A stretch of DNA of 64,000 bases, from the NCBI GenBank assembly GCA_021531865.1, contig JAFBIW010000002.1:186001-250000 (forward strand), written 5' to 3'. A program made the position numbers and the translations under genes. This document shows positions 26,853-35,566 of the stretch, piece by piece. The stretch is from Butyricicoccus pullicaecorum. GTDB taxonomy: Bacteria > Bacillota > Clostridia > Oscillospirales > Butyricicoccaceae. Below the pieces are notes generated by a model, which was given only the letters and a program-made list of their open reading frames with translations, was not told the DNA's origin and did no database searches. Numbering within the stretch: the first letter of the stretch is position 1; each line of letters starts with the position of its first letter.

Positions 26853-27692
26853 ATGAATTGGAAAATCGCTGTTGACAGCTCGAGCGACCTGCAGGAGGGC
26901 ATGGACTGCGCGCCCGGCGTCTCCCTTTCGATCGTTCCGCTGACCATTCAGGTCGACGGCATGAGCTTCGTCGATGCGCCCGGTCTGGACATCCGCAGCA
27001 TGATGGACGCCATGCGCGCGACCTCGGGCGCGACCAGCTCGGCCTGCCCCTCCCCCGACGCCTGGGTTTCGGTCTTTGAAGAAGCCGACTACACCTTCGC
27101 CATCACGATCTCGTCCAACCTCAGCGGCGCTTACAACTCCGCTATGATCGCGCGCGATATCGTTATGGAGAAATACCCCGACAAGAAGATCGCCGTCATT
27201 GACTCCTACGCCACCTCGGGTCAGATGATCCTGCTGGCCTACAAAATCAATGAGCTGATCGCCGAGGGTCTGTCCTTTGAGGAGATCATCCACGCCGTCG
27301 AGGAATACAACAAGACCCTGCACATCTATTTCACCCTGTCCTCGTTCGACAATCTGGCCAAGAACGGCCGGATGCCCAAGCTCGTCGGCGTGCTGGCCAA
27401 GAAGCTGAAAATGCGCATCATCGGTACGGCGGAGGACGGCCGCATCGCGGTCGTGCACAAGTGCCGGGGCGACCAGTCCACCCTCATGACCCTCATCAAG
27501 GACATGAAGGAGAGCTGCCCCGATCTGGCCTCCCGCCACGTCGTCATAACCCACTGCTTCAACCAGAAGCTCGCCCTCACCCTCCAGCATCTGCTCGAGG
27601 CCGAGGTGCCGGGCATCCGGGTCACCATCCTCCCCACCCATGCGCTGACCAGCTACTACGCCGAGGATTCCGGCCTGATCCTGTCCTATTAA
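26853..27692 (+). CDS. DegV family fatty-acid-binding protein
   Basis: A 279-residue DegV (FakB-like) protein, which binds fatty acids and, in Gram-positives, presents them to the FakA kinase. Landmarks: WKIAVDSSSDL at the start, the lipid-contact segment ITISSNLSGAYNSA, and the central DNLAKNGRMPKLVGVLAKKL. No fakA is in the window. Start chosen at 26853 by family alignment with a weak GGGATG SD; ATGs at 26829 and 26802 are in frame, the last too close to the transcription start. Confidence 0.88.
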   Translation: MNWKIAVDSSSDLQEGMDCAPGVSLSIVPLTIQVDGMSFVDAPGLDIRSMMDAMRATSGATSSACPSPDAWVSVFEEADYTFAITISSNLSGAYNSAMIARDIVMEKYPDKKIAVIDSYATSGQMILLAYKINELIAEGLSFEEIIHAVEEYNKTLHIYFTLSSFDNLAKNGRMPKLVGVLAKKLKMRIIGTAEDGRIAVVHKCRGDQSTLMTLIKDMKESCPDLASRHVVITHCFNQKLALTLQHLLEAEVPGIRVTILPTHALTSYYAEDSGLILSY

Positions 27693-27734
27693 GCAAAAAA
27701 CCGGGGTTGAGACCCGTAAAACGTTCCGAAAAGG

Positions 27735-27760
27735 CTGCCGGGCGCACCGGCAGTTTTTTC
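27735..27760 (+). terminator. Terminator after degV
   Basis: CTGCCGG, GCGCA loop, CCGGCAG followed by six T. Confidence 0.88.
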
Positions 27761-27815
27761 CCGCCTATATAATTTGATTTGCTAACTAAATTGATATCTG
27801 TGGAGGTCATTCATC

Positions 27816-28865
27816 ATGTATTCCCCGCTCTCTATCGGTTCCTGTACCGCCCGTCTGCCCATCGTTCAGGGCGGCATGGGCGTGGGCGTTTCTCTGTCCG
27901 GTCTGGCCGGCGCGGTCGCCGCGTGCGGCGGCGTGGGCACGATCTCGGGCATCCATCCGGGCTACCGCGACCCGGACTTTGCCGCCGACCCGGTGCGCGC
28001 CAACCTGCGCGCGATCGGCTCGGAGCTGGCCAAGGCGCGTCAGATCGCGCCCGACGGCGTGATCGGCTTCAATTTCATGACGGTCATGAACCATTATGAC
28101 GACTATGTGCGCGAGGCGATCGCGCAGGGCGCGGACTTCATCGTCTCGGGCGCGGGTCTGCCGACCGGACTCGCCAAGCTCGCGGCCGGGAGCCGGACGG
28201 CCATCCTGCCGATCGTTTCCTCGGCGCGGGCGCTGCGGCTGATCGTCAAGCGCTGGCTTCAGGTCGACCGCCTGCCCGACGCGGTGGTCGTGGAAGGGCC
28301 GCTGGCGGGCGGACATCTGGGCTTCGCCTATGACGATGTGATAAACGGCACCGAAAAGCCGCTCGAGGCCTGTCTGACCGAGGTGCTGGACTATGTCCGT
28401 GAGCTGGAGAACACGCATGGCGTCCAGATTCCGGTCATCGCGGGCGGCGGCGTGCGCACCCATGCCGATGTGACGCGGCTGATGGGTCTGGGCGCGTCGG
28501 GCGTGCAGGTCGGCACCCGGTTCGTCACGACGGTCGAGTGTGACGCGGCGGACTCCTTCAAAAACGCCTATGTCGCCGCCAAAAAAGAGGACATCCATAT
28601 CATCAAAAGCCCGGTCGGACTGGCGGCGCGGGCGATTGACGGCCCGCTGCTCGAGCGGGTCGCGCGGGAGGGTCGGATTCCGGTCGCGCACTGCTACGGC
28701 TGCATGGGGCACTGTAAGCCGAGCGAGACCAAATACTGCATTTCGCAGGCGCTCATTGATTCGGTCTCGGGTCGGGAGGGCTTGGTTTTCTGCGGCGCGG
28801 GCGCAAGCGACGCGCACGAAATCCAAACCGTCCGGGAGGTCATAAACGACCTGCTCGGCCAGTGA
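27816..28865 (+). CDS. Nitronate monooxygenase / FabK-like flavoprotein
   Basis: 349 residues, FMN-binding TIM barrel of the 2-nitropropane dioxygenase/FabK family: IVQGGMGVGVSLSGLAGAVA near the N-terminus, DFIVSGAGLPTG, VVVEGPLAGGHLG and VIAGGGVRTHADVTRLMGLG for phosphate binding. Anaerobe members may act as NAD(P)H-dependent reductases rather than oxygenases. The C-terminus has a Cys/His-rich stretch (HCYGCMGHCK, then KYCIS), more than typical FabK shows. SD GGAGG 9 bases from ATG; TATAAT at 27768-27773 may be its -10. Confidence 0.87.
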   Translation: MYSPLSIGSCTARLPIVQGGMGVGVSLSGLAGAVAACGGVGTISGIHPGYRDPDFAADPVRANLRAIGSELAKARQIAPDGVIGFNFMTVMNHYDDYVREAIAQGADFIVSGAGLPTGLAKLAAGSRTAILPIVSSARALRLIVKRWLQVDRLPDAVVVEGPLAGGHLGFAYDDVINGTEKPLEACLTEVLDYVRELENTHGVQIPVIAGGGVRTHADVTRLMGLGASGVQVGTRFVTTVECDAADSFKNAYVAAKKEDIHIIKSPVGLAARAIDGPLLERVAREGRIPVAHCYGCMGHCKPSETKYCISQALIDSVSGREGLVFCGAGASDAHEIQTVREVINDLLGQ

Positions 28866-28903
28866 AAACAATAGCTGCGCACCAAACAGATGGAAGCTTC
28901 GCC

Positions 28904-28964
28904 AGCCTTCTCGAAGGCTGCGGGGTCTCGGGGCGGCGCCCCGAGTCGCCCGTCGCAATGGGCG
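28904..28964. repeat. Cluster of three short hairpins (possible dispersed element)
   Basis: Three consecutive inverted repeats: AGCCTT/AAGGCT, CTCGGGGC/GCCCCGAG and CGCCC/GGGCG, directly after the FabK-like gene. No second copy is present in this window. Confidence 0.5.
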
Positions 28965-29017
28965 AAATCCCCTCTGAAAAGCCCGTATACGGTCTGGCTT
29001 TTCACAACATGAAAAAA

Positions 29018-29050
29018 GTAAAATCCCGGCTGTCGAAGCCGGGATTTTTG
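29018..29050. terminator. Bidirectional terminator
   Basis: AATCCCGGCT, GTCGA loop, AGCCGGGATT with A- and T-rich flanks, between the FabK-like gene and the converging MATE gene. Confidence 0.9.
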
Positions 29051-29052
29051 AT

Positions 29053-30387
29053 TCAAATGACCCCATCCTTGCGGAAGGCCGGATGGCGGAGCACCTGCCA
29101 GATCAGCGGAATGACCATCAGGAACCAGACGATCGGCTCGGAGATCATCACGCCGAAATAGCCCAGACTGGGCGTCAGGAAGATGACGATGCCCAGCTTG
29201 CCGAACAGCTCGATCGAGCTCGAGACCAGCGGCGTCCAGCGGTCGCCCACGCCCTGCAGGGAGTTGCGCACGAGCGAGATGACGTCCGTGACGAAATAGA
29301 AGATCGTGTTGATGCGCAGATAGCGCGTGGCGGTCTGGATAACCTCCTGATTATCGGTGCCCGTGACCATGCGCACAAGCGTGGGCACGATGGTAAAGCT
29401 GAGCACGACGGCCAGCAGCCAGCCCGCCCAGGCGAGCAGCAGCCCCTGCCACAAGCCCTGCCGGATGCGGTCGGGGCGCTTCGCGCCGTAGTTCTGGCTG
29501 CAATAGGTCGCAAGCGTCACGCCGAGCACGGCCATCGGCAGCATGAACAGCTCGGTCAGGCGGCGCGCCGCCGTGTGCGCCACGATGATATTCACGCCAA
29601 AGGTGTTGATGACGCCCTGCAAAAAGACCGAGCCGAAATTGACGAGCGACAGCATGAGCGCCATCGAAACGCCCGCGCCGTATAACTGCCCGGCCAGATT
29701 CACCGAAACGCGGAAATCCTCCCGCTTCGGCCAGAACATCGGGTATTTTTTCCGCGCATACAGCAGACAGCAGACGACCGAGACCGTCTGCGCCGCGACG
29801 GTGGCCAGCGCCGCGCCCTGCACGCCCAGCCTGAGCACGCCAACGCACAGCAGGTCAAGCCCGACGTTGAGCACGGCGGCCAGAATGAGGAACAGCAGGG
29901 GCGTGACCGAATCGCCGATCGCGCGGAGCACGGCCGCGCTGACGTTATACAGCAGCGTGACCGTCATGCCCAGCAGGATGATGCGGAAGTAGGCGGCTGC
30001 CTGCCCTATCAGGTCGGACGGCGTGTTGAGCATGCTCAGAATCTGCGGCAGGAAGCCGACCGTGAGCACGGTGAGCACGGCGGTCGTCAGGAGGGAGAGC
30101 ACGAAGATCGCGCCGATCGAGCGGCGCACCTGCTCGCGATCGTTCGCGCCGAAGTTGCGCGCGGGGATCATGGCGAAGCCGTTCGACAGGCCATTCATCA
30201 TGCCGATCATCAGGCTGTTCAGCGAACTCGTCGCACCCACCGCGGCCAGCGCCTGATCACCCAGAAAGCTGCCGACAATGCGCGTATCGGCCAGATTGTA
30301 AAACAATTGAAACAGGTTGCCGATCAGAACCGGCACGGCGAAGCCGAGTATCAGCGGCAGCGGACTGCCCTTGGTCAAATCCTTCAT
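29053..30387 (-). CDS. MATE family efflux transporter
   Basis: 444 residues with about twelve membrane helices in two MatE halves; N-terminal TKGSPLPLILGFAVPVLIGN and the second-half match around LMLSLVNFGSVFLQG are typical. Ion-coupled export of cationic drugs or metabolites; substrate unknown. Start ATG 30387 follows AAGGAA; a GTG/ATG 18 bases upstream lacks an SD. Own promoter at 30467-30439. Confidence 0.93.
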   Translation of the reverse strand: MKDLTKGSPLPLILGFAVPVLIGNLFQLFYNLADTRIVGSFLGDQALAAVGATSSLNSLMIGMMNGLSNGFAMIPARNFGANDREQVRRSIGAIFVLSLLTTAVLTVLTVGFLPQILSMLNTPSDLIGQAAAYFRIILLGMTVTLLYNVSAAVLRAIGDSVTPLLFLILAAVLNVGLDLLCVGVLRLGVQGAALATVAAQTVSVVCCLLYARKKYPMFWPKREDFRVSVNLAGQLYGAGVSMALMLSLVNFGSVFLQGVINTFGVNIIVAHTAARRLTELFMLPMAVLGVTLATYCSQNYGAKRPDRIRQGLWQGLLLAWAGWLLAVVLSFTIVPTLVRMVTGTDNQEVIQTATRYLRINTIFYFVTDVISLVRNSLQGVGDRWTPLVSSSIELFGKLGIVIFLTPSLGYFGVMISEPIVWFLMVIPLIWQVLRHPAFRKDGVI

Positions 30388-30438
30388 TTGCGTTCCTTCC
30401 CTCAATCCGTCTCGTGAATGGTAAAAACAACTTTATTC

Positions 30439-30467
30439 AGTATAGAACGGACTGTGGCCGATTGCAA
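30439..30467 (-). promoter_or_regulatory. Predicted MATE gene promoter
   Basis: On the minus strand TTGCAA (30467-30462), 17 bases, TATACT (30444-30439). Confidence 0.72.
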
Positions 30468-30534
30468 GCGACAGATTGCACGCTTTTTTCATCGGAAACC
30501 GCCCCGTTTTCCGGTCATATCGGCCAAAGGCATG

Positions 30535-30567
30535 AAAAATGCCGCGCTCCTGTTTCAGAAGCGCGGC
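30535..30567 (-). terminator. Terminator after the ketopantoate-reductase remnant
   Basis: GCCGCGCT, 11-base loop, AGCGCGGC, then ATTTTT on the minus strand. Confidence 0.82.
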
Positions 30568-30572
30568 ACGGC

Positions 30573-31096
30573 TCATACGATACCCTGCCCGTCTGCCCAC
30601 GCGCTGATCTTCTCGTACCACGGCAGGGACACGCCGTATTCCCGTCCCAGCCGCACCACGCGGTGTACCAGGCCGTCGATCTCGGACGGCCGCCCGGTTC
30701 GGCAATCATGCTGTAGGTATAAATCGTGCCGTCCAGCGCCAGACAGTCGGGCGCCTCCTGCTGGAGCATTCCGCCCGTGCCGAAAATGTTCAGAATTGGG
30801 ATGACGACCGTATCCTTCCCCGCAGCGCGGCGCAGAAAGGGCGCGACGTCAGGCAGACCCGTCCCCTTGACGCAGACGAAAATGACGTCCGGCGTGTCCG
30901 CGTAGGTCTCCATCGTCTCGACGCCCGCCGGGCGGACGGTGAAGCTGCCCTGCGCCTGACGCAGAGTCAGGCCGTGCGACCGGATGGCGTCGCCGTGCGC
31001 GCCGCGCGCGATCAGGGTCACCTCCTGCCCCGCCCGCGCGAGATATGCGCCGATGCAGCCGCCCGTGCCGCCCGCACCGATCACCAGATATTTCAT
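30573..31096 (-). pseudogene. Ketopantoate-reductase-like (ApbA/PanE) remnant with internal deletion
   Basis: From ATG 31096 (SD AAGGAAG) the first 135 or so codons encode an intact Rossmann domain: KYLVIGAGGTGGCIGAYLAR, VIFVCVKGTGLPDV, and GTIYTYSMIAEPGG. At about 30690 the frame changes and the true C-terminus continues in the next frame as RPSEIDGLVHRVVRLGREYG ending at a TGA at 30573. About 120-130 residues of the helical middle are missing compared with the usual 305 or so, so the gene has lost a middle piece with a frameshift. The still-open frame reads on to 30515 with unrelated sequence. A substrate for this branch (pantothenate or other) is not assignable. Confidence 0.82.
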
Positions 31097-31159
31097 GAAA
31101 GCTTCCTTCTTTCCCCTGTTTTTCTTCATCATATCACGCGCCGCCCGCGCAGACAAGAC

Positions 31160-31197
31160 AAAACAAAACGATCGTCTGCCAAAATCAGACGATCGTT
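31160..31197 (-). terminator. Terminator of the pst-phoU operon
   Basis: A 12-base stem AACGATCGTCTG with a 7-base loop; on the minus strand TTGTTTTG follows. Confidence 0.85.
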
Positions 31198-31237
31198 CCG
31201 TAATGAAGAGAAAAGAAAAAGGAAGGAGACAGGAATT

Positions 31238-31905
31238 TTATTGGGCGGACATGTCGCGTGCGGCCTTCGGGTGGGAGCCGGTAATCGAATAGATGACCCA
31301 TTCCGCGATATTGACCGCGTGGTCGCCGATGCGTTCGAGGTATTTTGCCGCCATGAGCAGGTCAAGCGAGGCCTTGGCGTCGATCTCACGGGTGTAGATG
31401 AGGTCGAGCAGTTCCTCCTTGACCCGGTCGAACCGTGCGTCGACCACGTCGTCCGACGCGATGACGCGGTAGGCGCAGGCCAGATCGGAGCGGACGAAGG
31501 CGTCCACACTGTCGGTTACCATCTGCACCGTCGCGCGCGCCATATCGGCAAAATGCACCTTGCCGGGCGACTCGCTCTGGGTCAGATAGGGCGCCAGCTC
31601 GGCGATATCGGCCGCCTGATCCCCGATGCGCTCCATATCGGAGATCATCTTGAGCGCGGCGGAAATCACACGCAGATCGCGCGCGACCGGCTGCTGCTGG
31701 AGCAGCAGGCGCATGCACTGGTTTTCAATCTCGTGCTCCATCTGGTCGATCTCGACCTCGACCGCGCCGACCTGCCCGGCCAGCGCGGCCGCCTCCGGCT
31801 CGGTCAGGGCCTTGGCGGACAGGGAGATGGCACGCTCGCACAGACCGCCCATCTCGATGAGGGCTTCGTGCAGCCGCTCAAGCTGCCGATCGAATTGATT
31901 GCGCA

Positions 31906-31906
<1 letters not shown>
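31238..31906 (-). CDS. phoU: Phosphate transport regulator PhoU
   Basis: 222 residues forming two PhoU three-helix repeats (about 10-100 and 115-210). Metal-binding Glu/Asp motifs of the family are seen in KMISDMERIGDQAADIAE and in the second repeat KYLERIGDHAVNIAEW. PhoU restrains Pst uptake and signals to the PhoR-type kinase; no phoR/phoB pair is in the window. Last gene of the pst operon, with a one-base overlap with pstB. Confidence 0.96.
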
Positions 31907-32667
<761 letters not shown>

Positions 32668-32677
32668 CGGAATCTCC

Positions 32678-33523
32678 TTATCGTTTCAGCGTTTTGCGCG
32701 CCAGACCAGCGGCTGCGTTGATGAGCAGTACGAGCAGCAGCAGAATGGCCGCGATGGCGAAGGCGACGTCGAACTCGGCACGTTCACTGGCATACATATA
32801 AAGCGCGACGGACAGGGTGCCGCCTGCGCGGGTAAAGGCCTTGATGACGCTCTTTGCGACGACCGTACCCACGCCCGCGGTGAACAGCAGAGCCGCGCTC
32901 TCACCGACGATGCGGCCGATCGACAGGATGCAGCCGGTGACGATGCCGTCGATCGAGGACGGCAGGATGATCGTGCGGATCATGTGCCAGCGGGACGCGC
33001 CCAGACCCAGCGCGCCCTCACGGTAGCTGGCCGGGACGGTCTTGAGGCTCTCCTGCGTCGTGCGGATGATGGTAGGCAAAATCATGATGGTGAGCGTACA
33101 CGCACCGGCCAGCAGCGAGGTCTGGAAGCCCAGCATCTGGCAGAAGAACAGCATGCCGACCAGACCGTACAGGATGGACGGAATGCCGGACAGGGTCTCG
33201 GCCGCAAACTCAACGACCGCGATCAGACGCCGGTTCTTCGCATACTCGTTCAGATAAATGGCCGCGCCCACGCCGACCGGCAGGGCGATGAGCAGGGTAA
33301 AGCCGATGATATAGAGGGTGTTCAGCAGATTGGGCAGAATGCCGATCATGCCGCGCAGGACGGACGGAGCAGTCGAGAGCAGCTCCCACGTGATATGCGG
33401 CAGACCCTTGTAGAAGATGTAGCCGATCAGGCCGACCAGCAGGCCGACGACCAGCGCCGCGCACAGGCAGACCAGCACATACAGCCCCTTGTCGCAGATC
33501 GTCCGACGGGTACGGTAATTCAT
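32678..33523 (-). CDS. pstA: Phosphate ABC transporter permease PstA
   Basis: 281 residues, six membrane helices, with the permease coupling loop [20 protein letters not shown] and the PstA segment [16 protein letters not shown]. Forms the channel with PstC. The start overlaps the pstC stop by 4 bases. Confidence 0.96.
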   Translation of the reverse strand: MNYRTRRTICDKGLYVLVCLCAALVVGLLVGLIGYIFYKGLPHITWELLSTAPSVLRGMIGILPNLLNTLYIIGFTLLIALPVGVGAAIYLNEYAKNRRLIAVVEFAAETLSGIPSILYGLVGMLFFCQMLGFQTSLLAGACTLTIMILPTIIRTTQESLKTVPASYREGALGLGASRWHMIRTIILPSSIDGIVTGCILSIGRIVGESAALLFTAGVGTVVAKSVIKAFTRAGGTLSVALYMYASERAEFDVAFAIAAILLLLVLLINAAAGLARKTLKR

Positions 33524-34467
33524 GCGTCCGCCTCCTTTTTCAGCATCGTGTTGAGTACAAGGTTAATCGCCATGATGAAGATATAGAGCACGAGCGCGAT
33601 GGAAAACAGCGCCTGCCGCTGCAGACCGCCCGCATAGCTCATCTCGCTGGCGACGGCGGTGGTCAGGAAGCGTACGCTTTTGAACAGACCGGGCATATTG
33701 GCGACGTTGCCCGCAACCATCATGACGGCCATGGCCTCACCGATCGCGCGGCCCACGCCCAGCACGATGCCGGCGGCGATGCCGCTGCGGGCGGCCGGGA
33801 TCGTGACCTTGAATACGGTCTCCATCTTGGTCGCGCCCAGCGCCAGACTGGCCTCCTCATATTCGGGCGGAACGGCGCGCAGCGCGGTCTCGGAGACCGA
33901 AATAATGGTCGGCAGGATCATAATGGCCAGCACGAGCACAGCAGCCAGCATGCATGAGCCGCTTTTCAGGGAAAACAGGCGCATCAGGGTGGGTGACAGC
34001 ACCATCATACCGATCAGACCGTAGACGACCGAGGGAATGCCCGACAGCAGATCGACCGCCGGGGCGACCAGCCGGTGCAGCCCCTTGGGGGCGACACGCG
34101 CCAGAAAGACTGCGGTCAGCAGACCGATCGGCACGCCGATGACAACCGCACCCAGCGTGCCCCAGACCGAGGTCAGGATGAAGGGCAAGATGCCGAACTT
34201 GGGCTCGGCGGCGGTCGAAGCCCAGACCCGGCCAAAGAGAAATTCGGTCAGACCGATCTCACGGATGGCGGGCAGACCGGCCCAGATGATGTAGCCGGTG
34301 ATCAGCGCGACCGCCGCGATCGAGACCAGACCGCAGAGGACGAACACCGCGTTCATGACCCGCTCGATGACCCGCGCGATCTGACGGGTTCTGTGTGCCG
34401 TCCGCTCGGCGCGCTGCGCTTTGGACTGCGCACGGGGAAGCCCCGTGCGCGCTGCGATCCGTTCCAT
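33520..34467 (-). CDS. pstC: Phosphate ABC transporter permease PstC
   Basis: 315 residues. A basic cytoplasmic N-terminus of about 35 residues precedes the first membrane helix; the PstC stretches EFLFGRVWAS, LLSGIPSVVYGLIGM and EYEEASLALGATKMETVFKV (coupling loop) are present. Fourteen bases separate it from pstS. Confidence 0.96.
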   Translation of the reverse strand: MERIAARTGLPRAQSKAQRAERTAHRTRQIARVIERVMNAVFVLCGLVSIAAVALITGYIIWAGLPAIREIGLTEFLFGRVWASTAAEPKFGILPFILTSVWGTLGAVVIGVPIGLLTAVFLARVAPKGLHRLVAPAVDLLSGIPSVVYGLIGMMVLSPTLMRLFSLKSGSCMLAAVLVLAIMILPTIISVSETALRAVPPEYEEASLALGATKMETVFKVTIPAARSGIAAGIVLGVGRAIGEAMAVMMVAGNVANMPGLFKSVRFLTTAVASEMSYAGGLQRQALFSIALVLYIFIMAINLVLNTMLKKEADA

Positions 34468-34481
34468 AAAATTTTCCTCCG

Positions 34482-35351
34482 TCAGGCGACCGGGACAGCG
34501 CCCGCGCCCTGAATCAGCTCATTGACCTGCGCATTGGTCGCGTAGTCCATGAAGGCCTGTGCCGCCTCGCTCAGCGCCGCGCCCTCCTTGGTGACGAAGA
34601 CAAAGGGACGCTGGATCTTGTAGCTGCCGTCCTGTACGGTCGCCTCGCTGGCGGCGACACCCTCGACAGTAACCGGCTTGACGGTCTCATCGACGGCGGA
34701 CAGGGAGGCGTAGCCGAAGGCGTTCGGGTTGGACGCGACCGCAGCGATGACCGCACCGGTCGAGGTCAGCTCGGATTCATACTCGCAGGCATCCTTGACG
34801 CCCACGATGGACTCGAAGCCGTCGCGGGTGCCCGAACCAGCCTCACGGCCGATCAGGACGACCGGCGCGTCCGCGCCGCCGACCTCGCTCCAGTTCGTGA
34901 TGGTGCCGTCGGCCAGACCCTTGATCTGCTCGAGCGACAGGTCGGAGACCGCGTTTTCGGGATTGACGACGATGGCGATGCCGTCCAGCGCGAAGGTGGT
35001 CGCGGTCAGGCCGGTCTCATCGTCCTTGAGGGCACGGGAGGACAGGCCGATATCCAACGTTCCCTCCTGTGCGCCCGTGATGCCCGCGCCCGAGCCGGTC
35101 GGGTCGTAGGTCACGTCAACGTCGGGATATTCCTGCATGAAGGACTCGCTCAGCGCGCCGATGACCTTCTCGACCGAGGTCGAGCCGCCCAGCGTGACCT
35201 TGCCGGACATGCTTTCCGCCTGCGCCGCGTCCGCCGCGCCGTCATTCGCGCTTGCCGCGCTGTCATTGTTGCTCGATGCGCCGCCGCAGGCCGCAAGGCT
35301 CAGGGTCAGCACGCCCGCCAGAAAAAGAGAAGTCAGTTTTTTCGGATTCAT
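34482..35351 (-). CDS. pstS: Phosphate-binding lipoprotein PstS
   Basis: 289 residues. Lipoprotein signal with lipobox LAAC (Cys22), a Ser/Asn/Ala-rich spacer, and the PstS core: VTLGGSTSVEKVIGALSESF, YDPTGSGAGITGA, IGLSSRALKD and VVLIGREAGSGTRDGFESIV, which supply the phosphate contacts. It captures phosphate outside the membrane for PstCAB. First gene of the operon; SD GGGAG, promoter with Pho-box-like repeats just upstream. Confidence 0.96.
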   Translation of the reverse strand: MNPKKLTSLFLAGVLTLSLAACGGASSNNDSAASANDGAADAAQAESMSGKVTLGGSTSVEKVIGALSESFMQEYPDVDVTYDPTGSGAGITGAQEGTLDIGLSSRALKDDETGLTATTFALDGIAIVVNPENAVSDLSLEQIKGLADGTITNWSEVGGADAPVVLIGREAGSGTRDGFESIVGVKDACEYESELTSTGAVIAAVASNPNAFGYASLSAVDETVKPVTVEGVAASEATVQDGSYKIQRPFVFVTKEGAALSEAAQAFMDYATNAQVNELIQGAGAVPVA

Positions 35352-35399
35352 AATTCAGTTTACTCCCTTCGGATGTTTCCTTTTTGGTTTACGGCTCTC

Positions 35400-35428
35400 A
35401 GTATACCGACCCTGCGTAAAGACCAAAA
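35400..35428 (-). promoter_or_regulatory. Predicted pst operon promoter
   Basis: On the minus strand TTTTGG (35428-35423), 17 bases, TATACT (35405-35400). The poor -35 fits a promoter that needs activation. Confidence 0.65.
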
Positions 35429-35464
35429 CGGTGCTTCCGAAAAAACTGCGTAAAACTGTGTAAA
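35412..35464 (-). promoter_or_regulatory. Pho-box-like direct repeats
   Basis: Read on the minus strand, TTTACRCAG occurs three times: 35464-35456, 35454-35446 (10-base period) and 35420-35412 inside the promoter spacer. Tandem TTTACA-type repeats near -35 match the kind of site PhoP/PhoB uses. Confidence 0.55.
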
Positions 35465-35522
35465 GATTTGCCCGCTCCGGCAAAAATTCACAGCCCCTTC
35501 AATTTTTGTGCCCGACCTGTGA

Positions 35523-35528
35523 TATAAT
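35523..35528 (+). promoter_or_regulatory. Predicted -10 element of pepF
   Basis: TATAAT preceded by TGTGA (extended -10), about 40 bases before the pepF ATG; a -35 is not obvious. Confidence 0.55.
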
Positions 35529-35566
35529 AAAGATAATTATGATCCTCTGAAAAGGAGTTTTGTCCC

